Below are positions 18,088 to 26,939 of a stretch of DNA of 64,000 bases, piece by piece (position 1 is the stretch's first letter; each line of letters begins with the position of its first letter). Origin of the DNA: Euryarchaeota archaeon (lineage in GTDB: Archaea; Thermoplasmatota; SW-10-69-26; JACQPN01); NCBI GenBank assembly GCA_016207515.1, contig JACQPN010000023.1, forward strand, positions 62,001 to 126,000, in the 5' to 3' direction. Below the pieces are notes generated by a model, which was given only the letters and a program-made list of their open reading frames with translations, made no database searches and had not been told where the DNA came from. Position numbers and translations under genes: made by a program.

Positions 18088-18522
18088 TCACTGGTTCTCC
18101 TTCGCAGCCGAAACGGTCTCCGCCCATCGCGCTACAATTCGTGCGAGCTCCCGTTGGAAAGTGTCCAACCCCGCGGGTTTTGCGAACATCTCGTCCTCCC
18201 CGGAAAACTCCGGCGCTTCGGGAAAGACCGCCTTGGCCAGGGACGTGAATACCGCGACTCGTACTTCCTCGTGCGCGTGTCGCGCTCGGACGTGGCGCAT
18301 CAACTCCAATCCCGTCATCTCGGGCATGACGAAATCCGTGATCACGAGCACGTTTCGCCCCTGCTTCACGAGCTCGTCGAGCCTTGAAAGCGCTTCGGGG
18401 CCGGAACTTGCCTCGGTAAGGAGGAACTTCCGATCTGGATTCAAGCGCCCTAAGAGGACCTTCGCCAGAAGCCTATGATCATCATTGTCGTCGACGACTA
18501 GGACGCATGGAGAAGCCGTCAC
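18088..18522 (-). CDS. Stand-alone response-regulator receiver protein
   Basis: 144 residues forming one CheY-like receiver domain and no output domain. The acidic pair is in VVDDNDDH, the phosphoacceptor Asp in VITDFVMPEMTG (about residue 62), the conserved Thr/Ser in VAVFTSL and the Lys in FAKPAGL. It starts with GTG, whose last two bases overlap the TGA of the histidine kinase (GTGA), so the two are translationally coupled and almost certainly cognate. Without an effector domain it must act through protein contacts, or pass the phosphate on. The C-terminal extension (ARWAETVSAAKENQ) is short and helical. Confidence 0.9.
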   Translation of the reverse strand: MTASPCVLVVDDNDDHRLLAKVLLGRLNPDRKFLLTEASSGPEALSRLDELVKQGRNVLVITDFVMPEMTGLELMRHVRARHAHEEVRVAVFTSLAKAVFPEAPEFSGEDEMFAKPAGLDTFQRELARIVARWAETVSAAKENQ

Positions 18523-20348
18523 ACAACGTGGTCTCCATTCATCTCGTGGCGTAACGGCAATCTGATCGTGAACGTCGTTCCGATCCCTTCTTGGCTGGTA
18601 ACGGAGATCGACCCTCCAAGACCCTCAACAAGGCGCTTGGTGATGCTCAAACCAAGACCGCTCCCGCCGTGGTTGCGTTTCTTCAAGCGGCGGTTGGCGA
18701 AGGGTTGAAACAGCGCGCCCTCCAGTTCCTTGGACATGCCGGCCCCGTTGTCTTGGACGCGAAGAACCAGGTCATCATCATTTCTGTCCCACCAGATGAG
18801 GACGCTCGCCCCGTCTTTGGCTGGCATGTACGTGATGGCGTTATGTGCGATGTTCGTGATGGCGTGTCGAAGCCTGTCCACGTCGGTCTCGATTTCCAAG
18901 GGTGGACCTGCCGTCAAGAGCTCGACTCCCCGGGATTTGGCGAGTACTCGTAGCTCCGCGAAGACAGCCTCTGCCACATGAGTAACGTCCGCGATGCGAT
19001 ACGTGGGTTCCTGCTGCTCCACGCGGGCAAACTCCATGAGCTCGACGATGAGTTTCTGGAGACTCTCGTTGGCGCGATTGGCCCGCGACAAGTACTCGCG
19101 GAGTTCGCCTTGTCCCGGATTCTTTTTCGCCACCTCCTCCTCCGCCAACTGCACGAAGCCCGTGATCGTGATTATGGAGCTCTTGATGTCATGCGAGACG
19201 GTGTAGAAGAAAAGTTCCATCTCCTGTTGTTTGCGCTGGAGGGCCGTGGTCCGCTCGGCGACCATCGTCTCCAGATTCCGTTGAAGCGTCATCAATTCGG
19301 CGCGTTCTTCGGCCAACGACGCAGCCATGGCGTTGAAATCCGTCGCAAGTTCCCGTAGTTCCAACGCGCCGCGCGGGCGAGCCCTCGCGTCAAGCCTGCC
19401 GCTTGCCATCTTGCGCGCGGCGGTGCGCACTTCGGCCAGTGGCCGCGTTATGAGCCCCGTCGCGATCACGCCGAGGATCGCCGCCGTTCCCACGAGACCG
19501 GCAGAGGTCAGCGCAGCGTTCCACACGAGTTGTCCTTGGAGCGCCGTCATTCGACTCTTGGGGCTAAGCGTGACGACGACAAACGGAAGCGCATCGGAGC
19601 GGGCCCCCGTCGCAAGAACGTCCCCCGAGACCCCATCCCAACTCGATTCAACTACGGCGTCGTGGTCGGATTCGAGAGTCCGCCACGCGTCCAAACCCGC
19701 AAGGGAATCCTGCCCCTGGTCTGGAAGCGTGCTTGCGACGATGCCGCCTCCAAGATCCGTGAGGATGGCTTCGCCTCGTTGCGCGATGTTTTCGATGAGG
19801 ATCTTGTCCAAGCTTCCCGTGCTGAGAATGCCTACGACGCTCATGGGGCGTTCGGTAGGCGAAGCGGGGACCGGGACCACCCAATAAGGTGGGCCCAAAC
19901 GGGGATCTATCGAGAGGATTGGCTTGTTTGAATCCACGCTCAGGCGTAATGTCGGATCGGTTTCAAACGAGGCGAAAGGGGTGCCGTCGCCGGCGGGCCT
20001 TGACACCAGCACCTTTCCTCCCCAGTCCACCAGCAATACGCGTTGGAAGTCTGAGGAATGCGCAACCAACGGGTCAAAGATGGTTTGGATTGCCCTCGTG
20101 TCGACCGCGGGTTCGAGGTCCGCCGCGTTTATCGTGCCGGCCGTGGAGGCCAAGGACCGTTGCCTGGACTCGAAGAATCCCGAGACGCCGTTCAGCGTAT
20201 TGGACCCAGATGCCCGCTGCTCTTCTATTATAGAGTCGCGGATGCGAGAATTAGTCTGCTGCAGCCCGAATCCAGTGGAGACGCCCGCCACCACCACGAC
20301 CGCCGCAATGAAGATCACAGTAATTTGCCAGCGGAGGTTCCACCTCAT
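18519..20348 (-). CDS. Membrane sensor histidine kinase (Cache-HAMP-HisKA-HATPase)
   Basis: 609 residues from ATG 20348, which has a good ribosome site (AGGAGAAA) and overlaps the stop of the upstream secreted protein (ATGA). Order: TM1 about 7-29, an extracellular double-Cache-like domain about 35-270 (VLLVDWGGKVLVSRP, WVVPVPAS), TM2 about 276-298, a HAMP linker (LITRPLAEVRTAARKMASG), a coiled coil, HisKA with the phosphoacceptor His in YTVSHDIKSS (about 383), N-box NIAHNAITYM, G1 DNGAGM and G2 GGSGLGLSI. All key catalytic motifs are present. It probably senses an extracellular small molecule through Cache and phosphorylates the coupled receiver. A reading frame extends further upstream but overlaps the neighbour and lacks a domain. 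Confidence 0.92.
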   Translation of the reverse strand: MRWNLRWQITVIFIAAVVVVAGVSTGFGLQQTNSRIRDSIIEEQRASGSNTLNGVSGFFESRQRSLASTAGTINAADLEPAVDTRAIQTIFDPLVAHSSDFQRVLLVDWGGKVLVSRPAGDGTPFASFETDPTLRLSVDSNKPILSIDPRLGPPYWVVPVPASPTERPMSVVGILSTGSLDKILIENIAQRGEAILTDLGGGIVASTLPDQGQDSLAGLDAWRTLESDHDAVVESSWDGVSGDVLATGARSDALPFVVVTLSPKSRMTALQGQLVWNAALTSAGLVGTAAILGVIATGLITRPLAEVRTAARKMASGRLDARARPRGALELRELATDFNAMAASLAEERAELMTLQRNLETMVAERTTALQRKQQEMELFFYTVSHDIKSSIITITGFVQLAEEEVAKKNPGQGELREYLSRANRANESLQKLIVELMEFARVEQQEPTYRIADVTHVAEAVFAELRVLAKSRGVELLTAGPPLEIETDVDRLRHAITNIAHNAITYMPAKDGASVLIWWDRNDDDLVLRVQDNGAGMSKELEGALFQPFANRRLKKRNHGGSGLGLSITKRLVEGLGGSISVTSQEGIGTTFTIRLPLRHEMNGDHVV

Positions 20349-22330
20349 CGATTTCTCCTGAGTCCACGAACAAGCGTAATGCCCACGAGACCGGCCAGCA
20401 CGGTCTCCCAGACGAGCGGCGCCGGGACGGGCGCGAAGTTGGGCCCATCGGCAACCGTCGAAGAGCGAGACTTCACGTAGATGAGGACGCTTGGCGTGTT
20501 GGTGTTGCTGAGTCCAGCGGCGTCGCGCACCTGGAGAGATGCGGTATAGGTCCCTGGCTGTTTGAATACGGCCACTGACGTCGCGTCGGTTCCCCAAGGG
20601 GTCGCGTTTCCGTTTCCGAAACTGAAACTGTAACCCGTGATCTGACGGCCTTGGGGGGAGTATGAATTGCGACCGTCGAGGGTCACGTTTTCTCCTGCTA
20701 GGACGACATCTGAGCTGGCCCGAAGAATCGCGATTGGGGGGGTCGGAACGCCGGCGATGGCCAAGTCAAGTCTCGCCGGCACTCCGCAATCGACCGCACT
20801 GCACGAGCGGACCCAAAGGGAAAACGGCCCCGTCGGGAGGTTGCTCGCGTCCAAACGAAGCGTCCAACGCTCCTGCCCCGTGGCGGTGGCATTATCGTCC
20901 CAATCGAAGCGGGTCTTGCTCGTTTGGACCTTATTGATCGGCGTCCCGTCCTTCGATTCGGCGGTGCCGTTTATGATGACGTTTCCACGGACCACTGAAC
21001 CGCTTGGCGGCCACGCGATGACGACCTTGGGGAGCTGTTCCGGGGGAAGAGTCAGCCACGGGTCAATGGCCATTGCGCCGTCGGCTTGCGGCGGCGTCGT
21101 CGAAGGCTCGACCGCGTTTCCCCACCAATTGTACCGCGCCTCAAGGGGGCAGTCGCCGGGGGCGTTGACGACCCTCAGATTCTCGATGTCGTTGAAGGCA
21201 AGCGTGTTGGAGCAGGCATCTCGCTCGAAATATGCGATGTCAATGGTGGACCGGCCCGAAAATCTGTTGAACTCTACGGTCCCGTTGTTGCTGTCGGTAA
21301 CACGTATGGACGTGCCGCGAGTTTCGAACGTGTTTCCAACAATCTCGAAGGCAGGACCAACTTGGTGCATAAAGATAGCTGCCACAACCTCTGGATAGAT
21401 GTTTGTCCTAGTCGAGCTGAGAGGCTTGACCGCATCCAGGTTCGCGTATGGACTCGCACCGAGCATGCCAATCAGTTCGAAGGTGTTGCCGCTTATGCGG
21501 GGCTCAACGGCCACCAGTTCGAGGCCGCGAGTAAAGGAGCTAGAGACTCTTGAACCCGACATCTGAAACAATGGGTAGACCTGAGCCGTAATCCCGATCG
21601 CTCTGAGCGCGACTGACCGGTGTTCGCCATCGAACGTCGAGTTTTCTATGAGGACGTTTGTATCAATGGCCTCGAAGAGGGGAGCTTGGACAGTTTCGTC
21701 GCCCGACGCCAGTGAAAGGGGGCCCGATGTTGTTTTCAAATTCCCCGCCCATAAGCTCGTGACGCGGAGACCATTGAATTTGTTCACCGGTTGCGCGGTA
21801 GTCTTCAAGATAGAGCCCTTTTCCAAATGAAGCCCGATCCCGGCTGCCTCCACCGTCACGTCCTCGAACGAGACATTAGGCGCGCTGGAAAGAAAAACTC
21901 CGGCTGATGGGCGACTCGGTGAGGCAAGCGTGTCACCTGGGAGGGCCGCGGCGCCATTGCGGACGGTCACCTGTCGCACGAGCAGATGTTTCGTGACGTT
22001 GCAGATAGCCAAGGCGCCTGAGACTTCACTCCCGGCGCAGTACGCGGGAGCCGTACATGTCTGGGCGATGGCATTACCATGCGGCGCACAATTTGGGGTA
22101 TTGCCCGCCTCCATGACCAAGTCCTGCAGAAGGTATGGTCGAGCTTCACTGCCATCGGCAGAGCCACAGTTCGCGATAAGCGTCGTGCGTCCTTCGACGG
22201 GGCAAATCGACGTATCGCCTTCAATCAACACCGTGCCAACGTGAACGTCTTCCGCCGAGGCCGTGGCCAGTAGATTCAGGGTCCCCTGGCCAAGAAGCAG
22301 AAGAAACAGTGCGAAGCGGTGCGTCGACAT
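20345..22330 (-). CDS. Secreted right-handed beta-helix protein with PKD domain and C-terminal anchor
   Basis: About 661 residues from ATG 22330 (GGTGA ribosome site 8 nt upstream); GTG 22342 is an alternative. A signal peptide (RFALFLLLLGQGTLNLLATASA) leads into a NosD/pectate-lyase-like parallel beta-helix of roughly 400 residues, with turns such as NTFELIG, GNTFETRGTS and NNGTVEFNRFSG, and a typical closing motif ARYNWWGN. Next come an Ig-like segment, a PKD domain (DVVLAGENVTLDGRNSYSP, then TYTASLQVRDAAGL) and an anchor (ETVLAGLVGITLV) with a basic tail. Beta-helices of this kind usually bind or cleave polysaccharides. Its 4-nt overlap with a Cache kinase suggests that it works with that sensor; that link is inference. 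Confidence 0.85.
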   Translation of the reverse strand: MSTHRFALFLLLLGQGTLNLLATASAEDVHVGTVLIEGDTSICPVEGRTTLIANCGSADGSEARPYLLQDLVMEAGNTPNCAPHGNAIAQTCTAPAYCAGSEVSGALAICNVTKHLLVRQVTVRNGAAALPGDTLASPSRPSAGVFLSSAPNVSFEDVTVEAAGIGLHLEKGSILKTTAQPVNKFNGLRVTSLWAGNLKTTSGPLSLASGDETVQAPLFEAIDTNVLIENSTFDGEHRSVALRAIGITAQVYPLFQMSGSRVSSSFTRGLELVAVEPRISGNTFELIGMLGASPYANLDAVKPLSSTRTNIYPEVVAAIFMHQVGPAFEIVGNTFETRGTSIRVTDSNNGTVEFNRFSGRSTIDIAYFERDACSNTLAFNDIENLRVVNAPGDCPLEARYNWWGNAVEPSTTPPQADGAMAIDPWLTLPPEQLPKVVIAWPPSGSVVRGNVIINGTAESKDGTPINKVQTSKTRFDWDDNATATGQERWTLRLDASNLPTGPFSLWVRSCSAVDCGVPARLDLAIAGVPTPPIAILRASSDVVLAGENVTLDGRNSYSPQGRQITGYSFSFGNGNATPWGTDATSVAVFKQPGTYTASLQVRDAAGLSNTNTPSVLIYVKSRSSTVADGPNFAPVPAPLVWETVLAGLVGITLVRGLRRNR

Positions 22331-22385
22331 CGTCCTTTTCACCTTCGCTCACCCCACAAAATAAGACTATGCCATCTAGGGCTCG

Positions 22386-22622
22386 TCAGCAAATTATGGG
22401 GTTCCCTAGCACTCTCAGAGTGCAATTCGCCTCACTCATCCATGGGCCGACGCACGTCGAGCCGTAGACGGGTGTACTGTTGTGGATCATTACGGGCCAA
22501 TGAGTAGCCACCACGCATCCATGGTCGTGCGCAGCCGCTGTGCCCGCCACACCCAAAATAGCAACGCATGCTAGAACGATCACCAGTCCTGCCCTGATCC
22601 GCGTCTTCTGTACCTCACCCAT
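22386..22622 (-). CDS. Small secreted Cys-containing protein
   Basis: 78 residues from ATG 22622, with a GGAG ribosome site about 12 nt upstream. The signal peptide is clear (RIRAGLVIVLACVAILGVAG, cleavage near AAA-H), leaving a mature peptide of about 45 residues with four Cys (GCVV, TCVG, NCTL, IIC) that could form two disulfides, and N-glycosylation sequons NST and NCT. No family is recognised. It lies just upstream of, and on the same strand as, the beta-helix/kinase operon, so it may belong to the same extracellular function. Confidence 0.6.
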   Translation of the reverse strand: MGEVQKTRIRAGLVIVLACVAILGVAGTAAAHDHGCVVATHWPVMIHNSTPVYGSTCVGPWMSEANCTLRVLGNPIIC

Positions 22623-23114
22623 GATCTTCGCTCTCCAGCATCGAGGGGTGTGTCCATTCGCCGATCAGTCGTCATTGGGACGGGGTTTCCTTATACCCGT
22701 TGCGGCCCGACTCTTCTCCAAGACGCCTCTCGGAGACGCACGGACCCGGGGAACGAGCCCTGAACGGGGTCGTTTTAGCCGAAAAGGTTCTCGCCCCACT
22801 TGTGTACCCAATGCACTTACGCCAAAGGAGAAAGCTTTCACCTCCCCCGATACCCAAGTTCGATTTTCCTGTGCACGTATAAGCAACAGCATGTCCAAAT
22901 CGTTACACACACTCCGACTTTAAAAGGGACGCACCTGTGGCCGTCTCAATGACGGTTGTAGGGCGAGCCATTCCAACTCGATGAGCCCGCAGCCGCCTGC
23001 GACGGTTGACCGGTGTAGCGGTCTTCCGTCAAGACGCAGAATTTCCAACCGCCCAAGACGATTGAATGACCATATGTTGTCAACTGCGTAGCACCAAAGG
23101 CCGGGCGTGCGTCT
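22623..23114. other. Intergenic region without a supported gene
   Basis: About 490 bases. Short frames occur on both strands, none with a domain or signal peptide. No tRNA arms or rRNA-like stretches are seen. Confidence 0.4.
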
Positions 23115-24368
23115 TCATTTTCCCATCGCCCACAGTGTCTCCAAATGGGCCAACGCCAGCGTCACGTCTTTTCGCCTCGACACCAAAACGGACCACTCGT
23201 TCTCCGAAGCCATCGCGTCCGGGTCCTCGTCAGCCCCCAAGACCACAAGCATTTCCGTCGCATCGATGACGACTCCATTGAACGGGAGGATCTGGGGAAT
23301 ACTCCGCACTTCGAGACCTGCCCCGGGTGATCCGGGTTTCCGGGTGGCAAGCACGCGCGTACGAACGCCGGCACCGGCGCGCGTCGAGAGAAGCTTGACG
23401 ATGCCCGCCTTCACGTCGCGAGCCCAGTTCCCTCCATCAGTGACGAAGATCACTTCCTTTTTCGCCCTGTAGACCATCTCCTTCATCTTGTTGTACCGGG
23501 CCCATCTTCCCCGCACGACGCCGACCTGCTCGGCCGCCTCGCCGGATTCCAGTTCACGCGTCCTCGCCGTCGCCTCCATGGAGACCGCCCAGTGGGCATC
23601 GAAAAGCACTTTCTGGGCAAGGATGAAGTCGATGGAATTGAGCCACAAGACGGCTTCCCCGGAGGATGTCGTGGAAAACTGGGACGGAGCGGAAATGAAC
23701 ATCACGAGTTCCCGACCGTCGACGATGAGCATCTGGTGATGACCGGCCACATTCAAGTGCCTAATCATGAGAGAAGCAAGTTCAAGGTTTTCCGGGGCTT
23801 GAGAGGCGTTCTCGATGTTCATGAGGCCCTTCACCACGATCCCGGTCCGGGCCTTGGAGACCAATCCCTCCCAGATGCCGGCGGCCTCGAACCTGGAGAC
23901 GCCTCGTCGGGTCGTCACGAAAAGGATCTCTTCCCGAGCGGAGTCGAGCATCCGCTCAAGGATGCCGTGAATCTGTTTCGGCCCTCGAAAAACCGCGAAA
24001 CGCTCGTTCGTCGGCGCAGCCAAGGTGGCCTGTCGCGGCCAGTGTTGGTGCAAGGTCTCGCTGGCCGCCTCGAGGGCCTTGAATTCGGCCTTCTTCGTAT
24101 CCACGAGTCTTTCCAGCGCAGCCTCTATCGCGATCGGCTGGAAACGGGTCGGTCGCTCCAACGTCCTGGTCACAAGACCCCTGTTCTCAAGTGACGCAAG
24201 AACCGGGTAGATTTCTGTCCGGCTGAGGCCGGACGCACGCGCCAGTTCGGACCCTGTGCACACCCCCATTCGAGAAAGTTCGTGGAACGCCTTCGCCTCT
24301 CGCTGGTCTAGGCCGAACATGACCAGCTTTGCGATGATAGAGGTGGTCGAGAGGCCTGATCCCATCAT
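23115..24368 (-). CDS. TrmB-family regulator with two effector domains
   Basis: 417 residues from ATG 24368 (or the adjacent ATG 24365), with GGGGAG upstream. An N-terminal winged helix (LVMFGLDQREAKAFHEL; TGSELARASGLSRTEIYPVLASLENRGLV, residues about 12-70) is the TrmB DNA-binding domain. Two copies of the TrmB/phospholipase-D-like effector fold follow, one about 120-260 (GILERMLDSAREEILFVT, HHQMLIVDGRELVMFIS) and one about 300-417 (EMVYRAKKEVIFVTDG, FNGVVIDATEMLVVLG). One effector copy is usual, so the tandem is noteworthy. TrmB proteins normally bind sugars or other small ligands to control transport and metabolism genes. The start overlaps the stop of the receiver gene (TAATG). Confidence 0.88.
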   Translation of the reverse strand: MMGSGLSTTSIIAKLVMFGLDQREAKAFHELSRMGVCTGSELARASGLSRTEIYPVLASLENRGLVTRTLERPTRFQPIAIEAALERLVDTKKAEFKALEAASETLHQHWPRQATLAAPTNERFAVFRGPKQIHGILERMLDSAREEILFVTTRRGVSRFEAAGIWEGLVSKARTGIVVKGLMNIENASQAPENLELASLMIRHLNVAGHHQMLIVDGRELVMFISAPSQFSTTSSGEAVLWLNSIDFILAQKVLFDAHWAVSMEATARTRELESGEAAEQVGVVRGRWARYNKMKEMVYRAKKEVIFVTDGGNWARDVKAGIVKLLSTRAGAGVRTRVLATRKPGSPGAGLEVRSIPQILPFNGVVIDATEMLVVLGADEDPDAMASENEWSVLVSRRKDVTLALAHLETLWAMGK

Positions 24369-24757
24369 TACGTCTCCCCGATCATCGCGGCGACGGCATC
24401 CGCAATCCTTTGAGGGTAATCGCTGGCTTTGACGACGAAATCGTCGGCGTCGGCTTCGAACGCGCGAGACGCGACCCACTCCGATGAGATCGCCGTAACG
24501 ACGATCAGCTTCGCTTTCACGCCGTTCTTTCGTAGTTGGCGGCAAAGGTTTGTACCCTCCCAATCGGGAAGGCGATAATCGACGATGATCACATCGAAGT
24601 CGTTCTTCGCAGCCAAGGCCAAGGCGTCCGCCCCGTGACGCGCAAACTCCACATGTACTCCCAACGCAGCCAGGGATTTTCCCACGAGAAAGGCGTGGTC
24701 TGAATTATCCTCTACGACGAGAATGTTTGGAATGCCATTTCGTTTCATGGCGTTCAT
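24368..24757 (-). CDS. Stand-alone response-regulator receiver protein
   Basis: 129 residues, one CheY-like domain: acidic residues in VVEDNSDH, phosphoacceptor Asp in VIIVDYRLPDWEG (about residue 60), Thr in VVTAIS, and Lys in FVVKAS. There is no output domain. The gene is translationally coupled to a TrmB regulator (TAATG overlap), so a phosphorylation input may be linked to that one-component regulator. No histidine kinase adjoins it; the nearest one in the window is at 18519-20348. A GGGGGAC ribosome site precedes the ATG. Confidence 0.9.
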   Translation of the reverse strand: MNAMKRNGIPNILVVEDNSDHAFLVGKSLAALGVHVEFARHGADALALAAKNDFDVIIVDYRLPDWEGTNLCRQLRKNGVKAKLIVVTAISSEWVASRAFEADADDFVVKASDYPQRIADAVAAMIGET

Positions 24758-24796
24758 CGTCCCCCAGTATGATGACGCTGTCCAGAATAGGGCATC

Positions 24797-24808
24797 GTCC
24801 TATAAAAA
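24797..24808 (-). promoter_or_regulatory. TATA box of the receiver/TrmB operon
   Basis: The minus strand reads GTTTTTATAGG about 45 nt upstream of ATG 24757, an archaeal TATA-type element with a start point expected near 24773. Confidence 0.5.
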
Positions 24809-24999
24809 CAACGCACCGCAAACGACGTGATGAAATCTGCCCAATCCAGGCCGACGGTCTTGCTTCACGCAAGTGACATGGGAACCGTACACGTCCAAAG
24901 CGAACCGTTTTACCGTTCGAGGCGGGGCGGTGGGCCGCCGGCCTCGGCGAGGTTCCGGCGTTTGTACAATTGTGTCTGTTACCCTCTTACGAGCGAGGC

Positions 25000-25812
25000 A
25001 TGACTTTCCCGGAGACGGTCTCACTAGCCGAAGGGGGCGCAAAGATGGACGAGGGTCTACTTCAGGGCGTTTCGAGCCGTCGGAGCATTACGATTTCCAG
25101 CGACGTGGAACTTGCGTCGGTGCATCGAGCATTCTCACTGGCGCAGGATGTATTGACTAGAGACGGCGACGGCGTAGCCGGAAGATCAATGCGACATCGT
25201 GGCGCGGATGGCAGCTCGCGCTCATCCGTTTCGCGCGAGTTAAAGGACGTTCCAATGTCGCGCCGTGATCGCATCGTGGAAGCCATCCGCAAGGAACCCG
25301 GCATTCCAATAGGGGAGATCATCCGTCAAACCGGTTTCGGGTCAGGGACCGTGTACCACCACCTTCACACTCTTGAACGGTCGAGGAAGATCGTAAGCGA
25401 GATCGTTGGGAGGCGCAAGCTCTTCTACGCGGTACACGCAGCCGGCGCACACGCGGCCCAGGGGCGACGCATTGCGCTCCTGCGGGGCGATACGATCCGC
25501 CGCATCGCTGAGACGATCTTGGGAAACCCCGGACATTCGATCCAAGACGTCATTGCAGCCACGGGGGTGTGCCCGCAAGTGGCGTACTACCACGTGGGTC
25601 GCCTCTTGCAGGCAGGCCTCGTTCACCGCGCGGGGGACCGGGGATACCGGTCTCTAAGTGCCGACGCGGATCTTACGGTGCTCCTCGCCGCCTTGACGTC
25701 GGGCGACAAGACCCGCTCGGCGGATGCCGGGAAGGCCGGTGACGAAGTCTTTGACGCTTCGGCTCTAGCGAGTGCCGGTGTACAGCGGACTGCCGCCGTC
25801 GGGGAGCCGTGA
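25000..25812 (+). CDS. Transcription regulator with two winged-helix domains
   Basis: About 270 residues; start ATG 25000 or ATG 25045, both with purine-rich upstream sequence. The first 80 or so residues are probably disordered. Two winged-helix domains follow: one about 88-150 (DRIVEAIRKEPGIPIGEII, GSGTVYHHLHTLERS, then a wing ending KLFYAV) and one about 165-225 (IRRIAETILGNPGHSIQDV, VAYYHVGRLLQAGLV). This duplicated arrangement is common in archaeal regulators, and the membrane-anchored protein at 33416-34699 has the same pair. There is no ligand or membrane domain. It is divergent from the receiver/TrmB operon, separated by about 240 bases. Confidence 0.8.
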   Translation: MTFPETVSLAEGGAKMDEGLLQGVSSRRSITISSDVELASVHRAFSLAQDVLTRDGDGVAGRSMRHRGADGSSRSSVSRELKDVPMSRRDRIVEAIRKEPGIPIGEIIRQTGFGSGTVYHHLHTLERSRKIVSEIVGRRKLFYAVHAAGAHAAQGRRIALLRGDTIRRIAETILGNPGHSIQDVIAATGVCPQVAYYHVGRLLQAGLVHRAGDRGYRSLSADADLTVLLAALTSGDKTRSADAGKAGDEVFDASALASAGVQRTAAVGEP

Positions 25813-26939
25813 TGATTTTCTCGGCAAGGGCGCCCCAGTACTGTGTGTTGCGACTTGACAAGCAATCATTCACTGACGTAGGGGTCGCCCCATTGGTGGA
25901 CCGCGGCCAGAACCTCCCGCGGCGTGTACGTTTACGGGGTCGTATCGACTGTTCTCGAATCCATCGCGTGGGCGAATCCGTCACGAGGGGTTTCCGCCGG
26001 GCCGATACTCCAAAGCCTCCGTCGCGGCGTCCGGATTTCCGGGGCGGTGGCGCATGACCATGGGCTGCAAATGTAGGTAAGCAAAGGTCCTGAGGCGTGA
26101 TTGGCGAGCGTATCAATAGAGGTGACGATAATCGGGTCGGAATGCGGCGAAGGGAAGTCGGGCTCGCCCCCAGATTTCCCCACCGCATTCCGCCCATGTC
26201 TTTGCGGCGGATAAGGCGCTGACGCCTAGCGCGGTCAACCGCCGAAAGCGACGCGCCCCGGGGAGTCCATGTGGCGCGGAGAAGCCGAACCGTGGAGCGA
26301 GTGCGGACGATGCGGCGCCGGCGTCAGCGTCGTCCGCGGCGACCCGCATTGGCTGCGTCTTGCGCATTACGAGGCACGGTTCCGCCAACCTTGTCTACCA
26401 CTCGATGAGTCTACGACGATCGCCTAGTCTTTTTGAAAACTGTTGCTACATGCTTGAAAAAGAGAAGTGTCGCTCATTGCCTTCCTGTAAGAGGTGGCAT
26501 CCGCAGGTGAACCATGATCCAGATACGACTGTTGGAAAAAGCATATATCATTTGAACGACACTACCTGCGTGCAGCGCGTGCCTTCATCGTTCAGCCTCC
26601 TTAAGTTTTTTGGGCGCGCTGCCCCTCGAATCGACTTACGTGGCGGGTTGGCGCCGCGGGCCGCACCGGTCCACTGGCCTACCGCGTTGTCGGGATCCAT
26701 CGATTCATTTGGTCGATGAGCCGCTCTTTGGTACGAGGCCTGGAGTTTCCACGGACGGTATAGATTCCTTGGACAGCGCGTACCTGCTCCGCTCGCCGGG
26801 AGCGGCCACCAAACGGCCCATGGTCCCCCATATCGGGCCGGCAGACGAACGCCGGCGCATGCCAGGGACTTGGGCCGGTGATCCGGCGCGGTAGGCTCCC
26901 TTCGACCCCGTCCAGGGTTATAGCCGCGGATCCGGACGA
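25813..26939. other. Long gene-poor region with an AT-rich island
   Basis: 1.1 kb without a supportable coding gene; open frames are GC-bias artefacts without domains. The stretch 26390-26620 is markedly richer in A/T than its surroundings and contains GCATATATCA at 26541-26550, a TATA-like element, and a T-run at 26606-26613. This could mark a small RNA or a remnant of transferred DNA. Confidence 0.4.

Noticed and set aside
20349-20597. Upstream extension of the histidine kinase reading frame
   Set aside because: It overlaps the end of the beta-helix gene, is not homologous to anything, and a strong ribosome site marks the start at 20348.
22924-23110. Possible tRNA or structured RNA in a short intergenic stretch
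   Set aside because: No T-arm consensus (GGTTCGAATCC) or paired acceptor ends could be found.
26113-26388. A 91-residue minus-strand open frame in the gene-poor region
   Set aside because: No ribosome site, domain or signal peptide; the composition follows the local GC bias.
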